Source: Thermoplasmatota archaeon (GTDB taxonomy: Archaea; Thermoplasmatota; Thermoplasmata; UBA10834). Taken from it: a stretch of 6,213 nt of DNA. Where the stretch lies: NCBI GenBank assembly GCA_030836605.1, contig JAUPMC010000180.1, forward strand, positions 1-6,213, in the 5' to 3' direction. Under the pieces are notes generated by a model. It searched no databases, was not told the DNA's origin, and worked only from the letters and a program-made list of their open reading frames with translations. Position 1 is the stretch's first letter. Every line of letters starts with the position of its first letter. The translations under genes and the position numbers were made by a program. Below, one piece after another: positions 6,029 through 6,213 of this stretch.

Positions 6029-6035
6029 TTTATAT
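6029..6035 (+). promoter_or_regulatory. TATA box of the ferredoxin gene
   Basis: TTTATAT, within AGATTTATATCC, is a near-consensus archaeal TATA box. Initiation about 25 nt downstream would fall near 6057, giving a leader of about 18 nt that carries the GGAGGT ribosome-binding site. Confidence 0.75.
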
Positions 6036-6063
6036 CCAGGGAGATAATCCCCCGATTCACAAC

Positions 6064-6069
6064 GGAGGT
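6064..6069 (+). promoter_or_regulatory. Ribosome-binding site of the ferredoxin gene
   Basis: GGAGGT lies 6 nt before ATG 6076 and is the strongest Shine-Dalgarno in the window. It fits a highly expressed small electron carrier and fixes the start codon. Confidence 0.85.
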
Positions 6070-6075
6070 AGTCGA

Positions 6076-6213
6076 ATGCCAGCCAAGATCAGCAAGGATG
6101 AGTGCGTTGCCTGTGGAGCATGCGTCGATATCTGCCCTGAGGGCGCCATAACCGTCGAGGACGTCGCCGTCGTCGACGAGAAGAAGTGCCTCGACTGCGG
6201 CGCGTGCGTCGAC
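6076..6213 (+). CDS. 2[4Fe-4S] bacterial-type ferredoxin, 3'-truncated by window edge
   Basis: The first 46 residues of a low-potential electron carrier, cut by the right edge. The first cluster motif is complete: CVACGACVDICP gives Cys10, Cys13, Cys16 and Cys20-Pro. The second begins with CLDCGAC (Cys38, Cys41, Cys44), and its fourth Cys lies outside the window. The 17-residue linker between Cys20 and Cys38 is normal for small clostridial-type ferredoxins of about 55-60 residues, so the protein may end soon, although a larger iron-sulfur subunit cannot be excluded. It has its own TATA box and a strong GGAGGT. It is divergent from the amidohydrolase operon and shares the symmetric control region. 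In anaerobic archaea such proteins serve oxidoreductases such as pyruvate:ferredoxin oxidoreductase and hydrogenases; the partner here is unknown. Confidence 0.93.
   Translation, partial: MPAKISKDECVACGACVDICPEGAITVEDVAVVDEKKCLDCGACVD

Larger units (their letters stand above)
5979..6049. repeat. 71-bp imperfect inverted repeat spanning the divergent promoters
   Basis: Positions 6026-6049 on the plus strand and the reverse complement of 5979-6002 match at 19 of 24 bases. The first ten, AGATTTATAT, are identical and include each promoter's TATA box; both arms end in GAT(A/T)ATC-like sequence. The arms are separated by 23 bp holding a palindrome, and the dyad centre (6014) nearly coincides with that of the palindrome (6015). 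Part of the similarity follows from both arms being promoters, but the match continues past the TATA box. Confidence 0.75.

Overview
This GC-rich window looks archaeal, most probably from the Euryarchaeota/Thermoplasmatota side (a Methanomassiliicoccales-like or related lineage is my guess, not something shown). Four signs point this way: a eukaryote/archaea-type single-chain glycyl-tRNA synthetase, archaeal TATA boxes (TTTATAT) ahead of both outward-facing transcription units, Shine-Dalgarno sequences of the GGAGGTGAT type, and heavy use of AGG (Arg) and ATA (Ile) codons. Coding density is very high. There are no RNA genes, mobile elements or CRISPR repeats that I can see.

Layout. Positions 5919 down to 1 form a tightly packed minus-strand cluster. 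In transcription order it holds a metal-dependent amidohydrolase (5919-4843), a UspA-type ATP-binding universal stress protein (4840-4403), a four-CBS-motif ligand-sensing protein (4394-3552), glycyl-tRNA synthetase (3552-1840), an orphan amino-DNA methyltransferase (1820-498) and the N-terminal 145 residues of a SAP/Rho_N-like plus SWIM zinc-finger protein that runs off the left edge (435-1). The junctions are 2 nt, 8 nt, a 1-nt overlap, 19 nt and 62 nt. The first four strongly suggest one transcript with translational coupling. The last gap has room for a weak promoter of its own. On the plus strand, a low-molecular-weight 4Fe-4S ferredoxin starts at 6076 and is cut by the right edge.

The only sizeable non-coding stretch is the 156-bp divergent promoter region (5920-6075). 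It is strikingly symmetric: two 24-bp inverted arms, each carrying a TATA box and a GATAATC-like element, flank a perfect 6-1-6 palindrome midway between the two promoters. This is the best candidate for an undescribed regulatory element here.

How the genes may fit together. Glycyl-tRNA synthetase is the essential housekeeping member. It is embedded among an ATP-binding stress protein, a CBS protein of a type that often binds adenosyl ligands, a possible deaminase-type amidohydrolase and a SAM-dependent methyltransferase followed by a putative nucleic-acid-binding SWIM protein. A theme of adenine-nucleotide/adenosyl sensing plus DNA modification is suggestive, but it is inferred from gene content only.
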